64,000 nt of DNA from Micromonospora vinacea (GTDB taxonomy: Bacteria > Actinomycetota > Actinomycetes > Mycobacteriales > Micromonosporaceae): contig NZ_JADOTY010000001.1 in NCBI RefSeq assembly GCF_015751785.1, forward strand, positions 7,192,001-7,256,000, given 5' to 3'. The notes beneath the pieces were generated by a model. The model made no database searches and was not told where the DNA came from. It saw nothing but the letters and a program-made list of their open reading frames with translations. The position numbers were made by a program, and so were the translations under genes. Shown piece after piece: positions 14,044 to 24,568 of this stretch; position 1 is the stretch's first letter, and each line of letters opens with the position of its first letter.

Positions 14044-14706
14044 TCAGCTGGTGGCGTAGCCGCGGGTGGCGATCCAGTCCGCGAGGTGCTCGACGCTGAT
14101 CCAGTAGGAGGCGGTGTTCGGGTCGGCGGAGTCGGCGATCTTCACCGTGTTGCCGTTGTCGCGGTAGCCGACGACGCTGATGTAGTGCCCGCCCTCGTAG
14201 GAGTGCACGCCGCCGTCGGTGTCGGTGCTGGTGCCGGCGATGTTGGCGACCACGGCCCGGCCGTCGTCGACGGTCTTGACGATGTCGGCGCGCAGCGTGT
14301 CGGTCTGCTTGGTGTTGGCGTCGGGGGTGCTGATCTCGACCGACCGGTAGGCGTCGTTCTTGCCGGTTTCCTTGTTCAGCACGGGGGTGATGTCGTTGAT
14401 GGAGTTGGTGCCGGCCTCGGTGGTGCCCATCTCCTTGGCCATGTCATCGACGTTGATGTCCTTACCCTGCACGGACAGGGCGTTACGGGTGGCGGCGGGG
14501 CCGCAGTAGTAGAAGTTCGGCTGCGCCTCGTAGCGCACACCCAACTCGCGCTCGCCGTGGCCCTTGCGGTCGGTCTGGGTCTGGGTGGCCGGCTTGCCGG
14601 TGGTGGGGGCGGCGAAGGCGGTGGTGACGGGGCCGGCGATGGCGCCTCCGGTGAACGCGAGGCCGGCGGCGGTCAGGGCGGTCTTACGGATCAGATCGGT
14701 ACGCAT
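14044..14706 (-). CDS. Secreted C39-like (papain-fold) peptidase
   Basis: A 220-residue protein with a Sec-type signal peptide: MRTDLIRK, a hydrophobic stretch to about residue 30 and a likely AFA-A cleavage site. The mature part has the cysteine-peptidase C39_2 layout: catalytic Cys in YYCGPAATRNAL near 66-77, His in GGHYISVVGY near 172-181 and Asp in IADSADP near 189-195. Such proteins are secreted proteases of unknown substrate; there is no ABC transporter or peptide precursor nearby, so a bacteriocin-processing role is not supported. GAGGAG precedes the ATG by about ten bases, after a leader containing an inverted repeat (CCCGCAC/GTGCGGG at 14737-14769). Confidence 0.8.
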   Translation of the reverse strand: MRTDLIRKTALTAAGLAFTGGAIAGPVTTAFAAPTTGKPATQTQTDRKGHGERELGVRYEAQPNFYYCGPAATRNALSVQGKDINVDDMAKEMGTTEAGTNSINDITPVLNKETGKNDAYRSVEISTPDANTKQTDTLRADIVKTVDDGRAVVANIAGTSTDTDGGVHSYEGGHYISVVGYRDNGNTVKIADSADPNTASYWISVEHLADWIATRGYATS

Positions 14707-14866
14707 GATGGCGTGCTCCTCTGCATCGGGGGTGTGCCCGCACCACCTCAGGGGGTGTGGTCGTGCGGGGAAAGCTTGTTGCCCGGCGACCCGCGAGGGA
14801 GGTCGGCGTCGGGACAGGGTGTAACGGTTGCCGGTGGCGGGTCATTCCGCCTACCTGCTGGGGGTC

Positions 14867-14933
14867 GGCCGTTGTGGTGCTCGGCCGCTGGCCGTTGTGG
14901 TGCTCGGCCGCTGGCCGTTGTGGTGCTCGGCCG
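14867..14933. repeat. 23-bp tandem repeat, three copies
   Basis: The unit GGCCGTTGTGGTGCTCGGCC plus GCT occurs at 14867-14889 and 14890-14912, with a third copy from 14913 that diverges after 21 bases. Each unit begins and ends with GGCC-type half-sites. There are no spacers, so it is not a CRISPR array. Confidence 0.85.
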
Positions 14934-15138
14934 TGCGGGGATGTAACCGGGGCGGCCTGCCGGATGTTCCCGGCGGCTACCGTGGCCCCACGACCCGGCG
15001 GTCGCGGTGGCATGCCAGGTATAACGACCCCGGCCGGCCGCCGATTCCACCGTCGGGGTGGCCCCGACCACCCGACAGCCGGGGTCAAACCGGACAAGGC
15101 ACCCAGCCGGCGAAACGGACATGGCGGTCAGGGCGGGG

Positions 15139-15215
15139 TGATCGACTCGGGTTCATGGAAAACGCGGCGTCCAGGTGCCGGGGATACCCCGACATCATGA
15201 AAGCCGAGTGGATCA
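15139..15215. repeat. Dispersed palindromic element A, copy 1
   Basis: Imperfect inverted repeat: TGATCGACTCGG near the left end pairs with CCGAGTGGATCA at the right, TTCATG pairs with CATGAA inside, and a central CGGGG-ATA-CCCCG hairpin closes it. The right arm read in reverse matches the left arm of copy 2 (17728-17760) at about 26 of 33 positions, so the two are homologous and face opposite ways on either side of uvrC. Confidence 0.7.
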
Positions 15216-15240
15216 AGCCGGTCTGCGCCGTTGGTGCACC

Positions 15241-15285
15241 CGGCCCGACCCGGCCCGGCCCGACCCGGCCCGGCCCAAACCGACC
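15241..15285. repeat. GC-rich 15-bp tandem tract
   Basis: CGGCCCGACCCGGCC occurs twice in tandem (15241-15255 and 15256-15270), with a decayed third copy. Probably a slippage product. Confidence 0.75.
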
Positions 15286-15337
15286 CAGCCCCGAACCCAC
15301 CGCCCTGCCTGAAACCCACACCACGCCGCTCCGCCCC

Positions 15338-15415
15338 AAGATCCGCGCAACGTCGGTGAAAGTGCTGCCTCGGCACGCCGTGAGGCAGCGCTTTCACCGA
15401 TAGTGCGCAGATCGT
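15338..15415. repeat. Dispersed palindromic element B, copy 1
   Basis: 34-base arms (15338-15371 and 15382-15415) matching at about 29 positions surround a 10-base loop. The outer end is AAGATCCGCGCA and the inner part TCGGTGAAAG...CTGCCTC. The arm resembles that of copy 2 at 54702-54779, including AAGATC at the tip and GCTG-CTC near the loop. Lies between element A and element C. Confidence 0.75.
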
Positions 15416-15506
15416 GGACATGCCCCGGCGCGGAGCGCCACCCCGGGTGCAGATCGCCACGCGCGCAGGCCCACTTCGGGATAGAAACACCGCGCGAACC
15501 CAGCCC

Positions 15507-15582
15507 AAGATCGCGCTCGATCCAGGAAACAGGGCCTTCCCCATGCCACGAGGCCACTACAACAAGGATCGAGCACGATCAT
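15507..15582. repeat. Dispersed palindromic element C, copy 1
   Basis: Exactly 76 bases, with 17-base ends AAGATCGCGCTCGATCC and GGATCGAGCACGATCAT. Copy 2 at 54839-54914 is also exactly 76 bases with nearly the same ends; its interior matches this copy in the opposite orientation (TGTAGTGG and GGCCC shared). Element C follows element B in both places. Confidence 0.8.
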
Positions 15583-15623
15583 GCGGGTCGCGACCACCCG
15601 ACGAGGGCGAGCGCGAGCCGCGC

Positions 15624-17684
15624 TCAGGTGCTGGGCTTCGCCTCCGCGCCGTCGCCGGCCTTCGCCGTTGTGCCGTCGCCGGCCTTAGCCGTTGTGCCGT
15701 CGCCGGCCTTCGCCTCCGCGCCGTCGCCGGCCTTCGTGTCAGTGTCCAGGGCGGCCAGGATCGCCTCGGCGGTGCGCCGACCCACCCCCGGCACCTCGGT
15801 GATCTCCTCGACCGTCGCGGCCGAGAGTCGCTTGAGTGAGCCGAAGTGCCGCAGCAGCGCCTTGCGACGCACCTCACCCAGGCCGGGTACGTGGTCCAGC
15901 GCCGACTCGGTCATCCGCTTGGAGCGGCGTTGCCGGTGGAAGGTGATGGCGAACCGGTGGGCCTCGTCGCGCACCCGTTGCAGCAGGTAGAGCCCCTCGG
16001 AGGTGCGCGGGAGGATGACCGGGAACTCGTCGTCCGGGAGCCACACCTCCTCCAGCCGCTTGGCGAGCCCGCACAGGGCCACGTCGTCGATGCCCAGGTC
16101 GGCGAGCGCCTGCGCGGCGGCCGCGACCTGTGGGGCGCCGCCGTCGACGACCACCAGCTGCGGCGGGTACGCGAATTTTCGGGGCCGGCCGGTGGTCGGG
16201 TCGATCAGGACACCGACCTGCGGATCGACGGCGCCTCCCGGGGCGGCCGAGTCGTCGGCCGACTCCACGCCCACCTCGCCCGTCTCGGCCCTGGCGTCCA
16301 GGTAGCGGGCGAAGCGGCGCCGGAGCACCTCGGACATCGCGGAGAGGTCGTCGGTGGCGCCCCGGACGATGAACCGCCGGTACTCGCTCTTGCGGGGCAG
16401 CCCGTCCTCGAAGACCACCATGCTGGCGACCACGTCGGTGCCCTGGATCTGGGAGATGTCGAAACACTCGATGCGCAGCGGCGAGGTGCTCATGCCCAGC
16501 GCCTCGCTGATCTCGTCCAGTGCCTTGCCCCGGGTGGTCAGGTCACCGGAGCGCTTCAGCTTGTGCCGGGCCAGCGCGTCCTTGGCGTTGCGCTCCACCG
16601 TCTCCATCAGGGAGCGCTTGTCGCCACGTTGCGGCACCCGCAGCGACACCCGACTGCCCCGGTGGTTGGAGAGCCATTCGGCCAGCGCGTCAGCGTCCGC
16701 GGGCAGCTCGGGCACCAACAGTTCGCGAGGCACGTCGGCCTCACCGTGCTCGCCGCCGTACACCTGGGTGCAGAAGTGGTGCACCAGGTCTCCGGTGGTC
16801 AGATCCTCGGTCTTCTCCACCACCCAGCCGCGCTGGCCGCGGACCCGACCGTCGCGGACGTGGAAGACCTGCACGGCAGCCTCGAGTGGGTCGTCTGCGA
16901 ACGCGACGACGTCCGCGTCGGTGCCGTCGCCGAGCACCACTGTCTGCTTCTCCATGGCCCGGCGCAGTGCGGCCACGTCGTCGCGCAGCCGGGCGGCCCG
17001 CTCGAACTCCAGCTGCTCACTCGCCTCGGTCATCTCGCGTTCGATCTTGCGGACCATGGTGTCGGTGCGCCCGGCCATGAAGTCGCAGAACCCGTCGACG
17101 ATGGCCCGGTGTTCGTCGGCGGAGACGGTGCCGACGCACGGCGCCGAGCACTTGCCGATGTAGCCCAGCAGGCAGGGACGACCGACCTGGCCGGCCCGCT
17201 TGAACACCCCGGCGGAGCACGTCCGCGCGGGGAACACCCGCAGCAGCAGGTCGAGGGTCTCCCGGATGGCCCAGGCGTGCGAGTAGGGGCCGAAGTACCG
17301 CACGCCCTTGCGCTTGGCGCCGCGCATCACCTGCAGCCGTGGGTACTCCTCGTCGAGGGTGACGGCGAGATAGGGGTACGACTTGTCGTCGCGGTAGCGG
17401 ACGTTGAACCGCGGGTCGTACTGCTTGATCCAGGTGAACTCCTGCTGGAGCGCCTCGACCTCGGTGCCGACGGTGATCCAGTCCACCGACTCGGCGGTGG
17501 TGACCATCTGCCGGGTGCGCTCGTGCAGGTTCCAGACGTCGCCGAAGTAGGAGTTGAGTCGGCTGCGCAGATTTCGCGCCTTGCCGACGTAGATCACCCG
17601 GCCGGTGCCGTCGCGGAAGCGGTAGACCCCCGGTAGCTCCGGGATGGTGCCGGGTGCGGGACGGTAGGTCGAGGGGTCAGCCAC
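15624..17684 (-). CDS. uvrC: Excinuclease ABC subunit C
   Basis: UvrC makes both incisions in nucleotide excision repair. The product is 686 residues from GTG at 17684. It has an N-terminal GIY-YIG nuclease ([19 protein letters not shown] near 16-34), a UVR motif that binds UvrB (near 207-240), an RNase H-like second nuclease ([13 protein letters not shown] near 405-417 and VVDGGAPQ near 510) and C-terminal helix-hairpin-helix motifs ([26 protein letters not shown]). An added tail of four 8-residue repeats (KAGDGTTA or KAGDGAEA) ends the protein. Starts further upstream would add a non-conserved extension. Confidence 0.95.
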   Translation of the reverse strand: MADPSTYRPAPGTIPELPGVYRFRDGTGRVIYVGKARNLRSRLNSYFGDVWNLHERTRQMVTTAESVDWITVGTEVEALQQEFTWIKQYDPRFNVRYRDDKSYPYLAVTLDEEYPRLQVMRGAKRKGVRYFGPYSHAWAIRETLDLLLRVFPARTCSAGVFKRAGQVGRPCLLGYIGKCSAPCVGTVSADEHRAIVDGFCDFMAGRTDTMVRKIEREMTEASEQLEFERAARLRDDVAALRRAMEKQTVVLGDGTDADVVAFADDPLEAAVQVFHVRDGRVRGQRGWVVEKTEDLTTGDLVHHFCTQVYGGEHGEADVPRELLVPELPADADALAEWLSNHRGSRVSLRVPQRGDKRSLMETVERNAKDALARHKLKRSGDLTTRGKALDEISEALGMSTSPLRIECFDISQIQGTDVVASMVVFEDGLPRKSEYRRFIVRGATDDLSAMSEVLRRRFARYLDARAETGEVGVESADDSAAPGGAVDPQVGVLIDPTTGRPRKFAYPPQLVVVDGGAPQVAAAAQALADLGIDDVALCGLAKRLEEVWLPDDEFPVILPRTSEGLYLLQRVRDEAHRFAITFHRQRRSKRMTESALDHVPGLGEVRRKALLRHFGSLKRLSAATVEEITEVPGVGRRTAEAILAALDTDTKAGDGAEAKAGDGTTAKAGDGTTAKAGDGAEAKPST
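15639..15734 (-). repeat. 24-bp in-frame tandem repeat in the uvrC tail
   Basis: Four tandem 24-bp units encode [24 protein letters not shown] and KAGDGAEA just before the final KPST. Copy number could change by slippage without shifting frame. Low-complexity, presumably disordered. Confidence 0.85.
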
Positions 17685-17727
17685 GCCAACAAGCCTAGTC
17701 CGCAGCACCGACAGCCCACCGCAAGCG

Positions 17728-17804
17728 TGATCCACTCCGCGTCCGGGAAGTCGGGGTGTCGGCACACCGCAGACACCCCGACTTGCCGAAACGCGATTCG
17801 ATAG
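17728..17804. repeat. Dispersed palindromic element A, copy 2
   Basis: A perfect 13-bp stem (AAGTCGGGGTGTC at 17748-17760 against 17772-17784) with an 11-base loop, extended outward by imperfect arms beginning TGATCCACTC. It lies between uvrC and the Rieske gene. It has the same length, 77 bases, as copy 1 at 15139-15215. Confidence 0.7.
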
Positions 17805-17871
17805 TGCGGCGCCGGGCCGACCGGCCGGTCAGCGTCCGGCGGCGGGGCCAGCCCGCTGGCCCCGCGTCGGA

Positions 17872-18357
17872 TCAGGCCAGCGAGATCTGGTCGCCGGTGA
17901 CCTTGATGTTCTTCGGCGGCAGCGGCTTTGTGGCCGGGCCGCCCTTCACCGAGCCGTCCTCGATCGAGAACTTGCTGCCGTGGCAGGTGCAGTTGATGGT
18001 GCCGCCGTCGACGTTCGTCACCGGGCAGTTCTGGTGCGTACAGATCGGGCTGAAGCCCTTGAACTGGCCGGCCGTGGGCTGGGTGATGACCACACCTTCG
18101 GCGGCGAGGACCTTGCCGCCACCGACCGGGATGTCGGCGGTGGTGGCCAACGACTGGGAACCCTGGCGGTCGCCGCCGCCGGCGTCACCCGTGCTGGGCA
18201 CGGCGGGGCCGCCACTGGTGGGTGCGTCACTGCCGCTGCCGCCGTCGTCGCTGCCGCAGGCAGCCAGGACGACGGCCGCGCCGACCGCCCCGACGCCGGT
18301 GAGCAGGGTACGGCGTGTCTGCGTACCCGGACCGGTCAGCGCCTGATCGTCACTCAT
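17872..18357 (-). CDS. Rieske (2Fe-2S) lipoprotein
   Basis: A 161-residue exported iron-sulfur protein. The N-terminus has a twin-arginine-type start (TRRTLLTGVGAVG near 14-26) followed by a lipobox-like LAAC near 31-34, so it is probably exported folded and lipid-anchored outside the membrane. The C-terminal half has both Rieske cluster motifs, CTHQNC near 103-108 and CTCHGSKF near 121-128, giving two Cys and two His ligands. It is not beside cytochrome bc genes, so it is probably a stand-alone electron carrier rather than QcrA. GAGAGAGG precedes the ATG. Confidence 0.88.
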   Translation of the reverse strand: MSDDQALTGPGTQTRRTLLTGVGAVGAAVVLAACGSDDGGSGSDAPTSGGPAVPSTGDAGGGDRQGSQSLATTADIPVGGGKVLAAEGVVITQPTAGQFKGFSPICTHQNCPVTNVDGGTINCTCHGSKFSIEDGSVKGGPATKPLPPKNIKVTGDQISLA

Positions 18358-18464
18358 GCCTCGCCTCTCTCTAGCCCGCTGCCGGTCGATAGCCGGCCAC
18401 ACTTCTCCACACGGGCAACTGTGCCGGATGGTTCATCGCGGCATTCGTCCGACCCGGCAAATGG

Positions 18465-18497
18465 GGCGGGGCGGGTCGTCGACCGACCCGCCCCGCC
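18465..18497 (-). terminator. Terminator of uvrA
   Basis: A perfect 14-bp GC stem with a 5-base loop lies 19 bases past the uvrA stop, between uvrA and the Rieske gene. Confidence 0.8.
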
Positions 18498-18516
18498 ACG
18501 CGAACACGCACAGAGG

Positions 18517-21462
<2,946 letters not shown>

Positions 21463-21671
21463 GGTGCGTGTACTCCCGGGAGAAGAAAAAGCGAAGGATG
21501 TGTCCCGCTCTGGGTGGTCTTGAGCGGTCGTGCGGGCGCGGAAAACACGCCTCGGCAACTCTAGCCCCGAGGTACGACAGTTTCCCTCGCCCGCACATTC
21601 CCCCAGCTCAGCCCGGTCGGCCGCGCCATCCGGAAGCCCGGGCCACCCGAAAACACGCGCCACCCGGAAGC

Positions 21672-21701
21672 CCGGGCGCCCGCGCGTCGGCGGGCGCCCG
21701 G
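21672..21701 (-). terminator. Terminator of rsgA
   Basis: A perfect 12-bp stem (CCGGGCGCCCGC against GCGGGCGCCCGG) with a 6-base loop directly abuts the rsgA stop. Nearby 21640-21680 contains a short direct repeat of the CACCCGGAAGCCCGGG type. Confidence 0.7.
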
Positions 21702-22772
21702 TCAGAAGCCGCCGGGCGTCGGCGGACGCGCCGCCCGGCGTCGGGCCGAACGCCACCCGCCGCGCCGCTCGGCCGCCACCCGGGCCTCCCGCCGTCGGCT
21801 CTCGTGGGCCACCTCACCCTGCAGCCGTCGCCAGCTCTCCCACCGGCGGGTGGAGAGTTCGCCGGTGTGCAGCGCCTCCCGGACCGCGCAGGCGGGCTCG
21901 CCGTCGTGGCCGCAGTCGGCGTACCGGCAGCCCTCGGCCAGCCCGGCGATGTCGGCGAATGCCCGGTCGAGCCCGACCGCGCCGTCCAGCAGGCCGACCG
22001 CCCGCACGCCGGGTGTGTCGATCACCGCCCCGCCGCCGGGGATCGGTACGAGCGCCCGCCAGGTGGTGGTGTGCCGACCCTTGCCGTCGACGCGCCGGAT
22101 CGCCTGGGTGGGCATCATCACCGCCCCGACGAGCGCGTTGACCAGGCTCGACTTGCCCGCCCCGGACGGGCCGAGCAGGCCGAGCGTGCGGCCGGGCGCC
22201 ACCTCGGCGCGCAGTGGGTCCAGCCCGAGGCCGAGTTCGGCGCTGACCGGCAGCACCGGCACTCCGGGGGCGACCGCGGCCAGCTGGCGGGCCAGCGCGG
22301 CCGGGTCGGCCGCGAGGTCCGCCTTGGTCAGTACGACCAGGGGCCGGGCGCCGGACTCGTGGGCCAGGGAGAGCAGCCGCTCGATCCGGCCCACGTCCGG
22401 TTCGGGGTGCACCGGCTCCACCACGGCGGCGGCGTCGAGGTTGGCGGCCAGCACCTGGCCGCTGGCGTCCTTGCCCGCGGTACGCCGGATCAGCGCGCCG
22501 CGCCGCGGCAGCACCACCTCCACTGTGACGCGGCGGTCCGGCCAGTGGGTGAGCAGTACCCAGTCCCCGGCGCAGGGCAGCGCGGACGGGTCCCGCGCCG
22601 CGGCGGCCAGCACCGCCCCACCCAGGCTGGCCCGGACCGGGCCGGCCGCGCTGAGCACTGTGCAGACCCCACGGTCCACCCGGGCCACCCGCCCCGGCTG
22701 GTGCTCGCCGCGGCGTGCGGCGTACGCCGTCCGCTCGGCGTCCCAGCCGAGGGCGGTCAGATCGATCGTCAT
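21702..22772 (-). CDS. rsgA: Ribosome small-subunit biogenesis GTPase RsgA
   Basis: GTPase that checks and releases maturing 30S subunits. The product is 356 residues with an N-terminal OB-fold and the circularly permuted GTPase order: G4 motif TKAD near 148-151, G1 GPSGAGKSS near 196-204, then G3 DTPG near 245-248. The zinc-binding segment [14 protein letters not shown] is near 272-285. The C-terminus is strongly basic. A predicted 16-residue leader ORF with a strong ribosome-binding site ends seven bases before the ATG and may couple translation. Confidence 0.93.
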   Translation of the reverse strand: MTIDLTALGWDAERTAYAARRGEHQPGRVARVDRGVCTVLSAAGPVRASLGGAVLAAAARDPSALPCAGDWVLLTHWPDRRVTVEVVLPRRGALIRRTAGKDASGQVLAANLDAAAVVEPVHPEPDVGRIERLLSLAHESGARPLVVLTKADLAADPAALARQLAAVAPGVPVLPVSAELGLGLDPLRAEVAPGRTLGLLGPSGAGKSSLVNALVGAVMMPTQAIRRVDGKGRHTTTWRALVPIPGGGAVIDTPGVRAVGLLDGAVGLDRAFADIAGLAEGCRYADCGHDGEPACAVREALHTGELSTRRWESWRRLQGEVAHESRRREARVAAERRGGWRSARRRAARPPTPGGF

Positions 22773-22779
22773 GGCATCC

Positions 22780-22830
22780 TCATCGGTGTCGAAGCTGGTG
22801 ATGGCGGAACACGCGTGCCACGTCCGGCAT
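22780..22830 (-). CDS. Predicted 16-residue leader peptide of rsgA
   Basis: ATG CCG GAC ... TGA encodes MPDVARVFRHHQLRHR. It is preceded by GGAGGTGGTGATC, one of the best Shine-Dalgarno matches in the window, with proper spacing, and its stop lies seven bases before the rsgA ATG, which itself has only a weak site. This arrangement suggests translational coupling or attenuation. The peptide contains three histidines and four arginines. No homologue is known to me; the call rests on the ribosome-binding site and position alone. Confidence 0.5.
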   Translation of the reverse strand: MPDVARVFRHHQLRHR

Positions 22831-22938
22831 GATCACCACCTCCGTCCGATGTCCCGGTGCCGCGTCTGCCGCTGACGGTAGGTCGCGCGCCGACGCGCCG
22901 AAAGCGATTTCCCCGGCGACGGCGCGACGGCGGACCGC

Positions 22939-22944
22939 TAGGGT
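22939..22944 (+). promoter_or_regulatory. -10 box, leaderless start of the following gene
   Basis: TAGGGT ends six bases before GTG at 22951, and there is no Shine-Dalgarno, so the transcript probably starts at the initiation codon. Confidence 0.5.
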
Positions 22945-22950
22945 CGACGG

Positions 22951-23667
22951 GTGACCACGGATCCGCTGCTGCTGATGGGCGAGGTGGACGCGGCCACCAG
23001 CCGACTACTCCGTACCGCTGCGTCTTTCGACGCCGCGGACCTTGCCGCCGCGTCGCTGTTGCCCGGCTGGACGCGCGGCCACGTGCTGGCGCATCTGGCG
23101 CGCAACGCCGACGGCTTCGTCAACCTGCTCACCTCGGCCCGCACCGGGGAGGCGCTGCCGATGTACGCCTCGCTGGAGGCCCGCACGGCGGACATCGAAG
23201 CTGGTTCGAGCCGGCCACCGGCCGAGCATCTGGACGACCTGCGCCGCACCGCGGACCTGTTCTCCGAGGCGGTCGCGGCGATGCCGGCCGACGCCTGGGC
23301 GGCGACGGTACAGGCGCGTAAGGGCCCCTGGCCGGCCGCGTTGCTCGTCTGGGGTCGGCTGCGGGAGATCGAGGTGCACCACCTCGATCTGGCCGCCGAC
23401 TACCAGGCCGCGCACTGGTCGGAGACGTTCGCCCACCGACTGCTGCGCGAGGCGGCCAGCCACCACGCCATGGGGCCGACACCGCCGTCGATGGTGCTGC
23501 GCCTCGACGGCACCGAGCACGAGGTGGTGATCGGGGAACGCGTCGGCGCCCCGATCGTCGCCGGTCCCGCCCCCGATCTCGCCGCCTGGCTGATCGGCCG
23601 TGCCGACGGCGCCCCGCTCTCCGTCGTCCCCGACGGTCCCCTGCCTACTCCACCGGAATGGATCTAG
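22951..23667 (+). CDS. Maleylpyruvate isomerase family, mycothiol-dependent enzyme
   Basis: A 238-residue member of the DinB/MDMPI metal-binding superfamily. The N-terminal domain has the family pattern LLPGWTRGHVLAHLARNADG near 36-55 with the first metal histidine, and REIEVHHLDLAADY near 136-149 with the second histidine pair; a C-terminal SCP-like part follows. Known members use mycothiol as cofactor, consistent with an actinomycete, but the substrate here is unknown; there are no gentisate-pathway neighbours, so a true maleylpyruvate isomerase role is not supported. The MBL gene follows after seven bases. Confidence 0.82.
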   Translation: MTTDPLLLMGEVDAATSRLLRTAASFDAADLAAASLLPGWTRGHVLAHLARNADGFVNLLTSARTGEALPMYASLEARTADIEAGSSRPPAEHLDDLRRTADLFSEAVAAMPADAWAATVQARKGPWPAALLVWGRLREIEVHHLDLAADYQAAHWSETFAHRLLREAASHHAMGPTPPSMVLRLDGTEHEVVIGERVGAPIVAGPAPDLAAWLIGRADGAPLSVVPDGPLPTPPEWI

Positions 23668-23674
23668 AAACGTC

Positions 23675-24328
23675 ATGACATACAGCGGAGACGTCACGCA
23701 CGGCGGCGCACCGGCGGTTCGGGAGCTGGACGGGCTGACCATCAGCAAGCTCTCGGTGGGCCCGATGGACAACAACGCCTACCTGCTGCGGTGCACGGGC
23801 ACCGGTGATCAGGTGTTGATCGACGCCGCCAACGAGGCCCCCCGGTTGCTCGAACTGATCGGTGACGGTGGGCTCACCGCCGTGGTGACGACCCACCAGC
23901 ACATGGATCACTGGGTGGCGCTGGAGGAGGTCGTCGCCAAGACCGGTGCGCGGGCGCTGGTGCACGCCGACGACGCGGTGGGGCTGCCGATCGAGGCGGA
24001 GCGGCTGGCCGACGGCGACACCGTGGCGGTCGGCGACTGCGCGTTGGAGGTCATCCACATCAAGGGGCACACCCCGGGTTCGATCGCGCTGCTCTACCGG
24101 GACCCGGCCGGCACCCCGCATCTTTTTACTGGGGACAGCCTTTTCCCAGGTGGCGTTGGCAACACGGACAAGGACCCGGAACGCTTCGCGGCGTTGATCG
24201 GTGACGTCGAGCAGAAGCTGTTCGACCAGCTACCGGATGACACCTGGTTCTACCCGGGCCACGGCAAGGACAGCACCCTGGGTGCCGAACGCCCCGCCCT
24301 CCCCCAGTGGAAAGCAAGGGGCTGGTAA
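23675..24328 (+). CDS. MBL-fold metallo-hydrolase
   Basis: A 217-residue metallo-beta-lactamase-fold hydrolase of the glyoxalase II-like type. The metal motif is THQHMDH near 74-80, followed by a histidine in GHTPGSI near 132-138, the bridging aspartate in FTGDSLFPGG near 151-160 and the last histidine in YPGHG near 193-197. It is probably transcribed with the upstream mycothiol-related gene, which makes a thiol-ester or mycothiol-conjugate substrate plausible but unproven. Codons near 24119-24165 are unusually AT-rich for this genome. Start ATG at 23675 aligns with the conserved N-terminus. Confidence 0.85.
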   Translation: MTYSGDVTHGGAPAVRELDGLTISKLSVGPMDNNAYLLRCTGTGDQVLIDAANEAPRLLELIGDGGLTAVVTTHQHMDHWVALEEVVAKTGARALVHADDAVGLPIEAERLADGDTVAVGDCALEVIHIKGHTPGSIALLYRDPAGTPHLFTGDSLFPGGVGNTDKDPERFAALIGDVEQKLFDQLPDDTWFYPGHGKDSTLGAERPALPQWKARGW

Positions 24329-24430
24329 CCCCCCCACCACCAATCAAGATCACCAACCGTCGACCGTTCACGACCAAGATCACAACTCAACCGACGTGGT
24401 GGCACTCCGCGCGCGAGCCGAAACCACGAC

Positions 24431-24508
24431 GGGGGCGGGGGCCCGCCGTGCCCGGCGCAGGGATCAAGCCTGACCGCCCGGAGCCGGGTACGGCGGGCCC
24501 CCGCCCCC
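24431..24508. repeat. Conserved-loop palindrome D, copy 1
   Basis: 26-base arms (24431-24456 and 24483-24508) pair throughout with a single G-T wobble. The 26-base loop at 24457-24482, beginning GCAGGGATCAAGCCTGACC, is identical to that of copy 2 at 58931-58956, and CCCACCGCAAC follows the right arm in both. The stems differ in sequence between copies. Located between the convergent MBL and DedA genes, so it may terminate both transcripts; the conserved loop suggests an additional role. Confidence 0.85.
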
Positions 24509-24568
24509 ACCCACCGCAACCCGGCTCCAAACGCCCCCACACCCCCGTGCCCCCGGCACGAAGACAAC

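Larger units (their letters stand above)
14707..15623. other. 917-base gap full of repeats, no gene
   Basis: Between the C39 peptidase start and the uvrC stop I see no coding region with believable codon use or conserved product. It holds the C39 leader, a 23-bp tandem repeat (14867-14933), palindromic element A (15139-15215), a 15-bp GC-rich tandem tract (15241-15285), element B (15338-15415) and element C (15507-15582). GC content drops locally in the palindromes. Confidence 0.7.

Noticed and set aside
14044-14706. Bacteriocin leader-processing C39 peptidase
   Set aside because: There is no ABC exporter or double-glycine precursor nearby, and it has its own signal peptide.
14707-14866. Possible c-di-AMP (ydaO) riboswitch before the secreted peptidase
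   Set aside because: The conserved blocks of that class could not be found; only a simple inverted repeat is present.
14867-14933. CRISPR-like repeat
   Set aside because: Units are directly abutting with no spacers and no cas genes are present.
24431-24508. Integron attC site
   Set aside because: No integrase nearby and no R-box or L-box core sites; arms are too long and perfectly paired.
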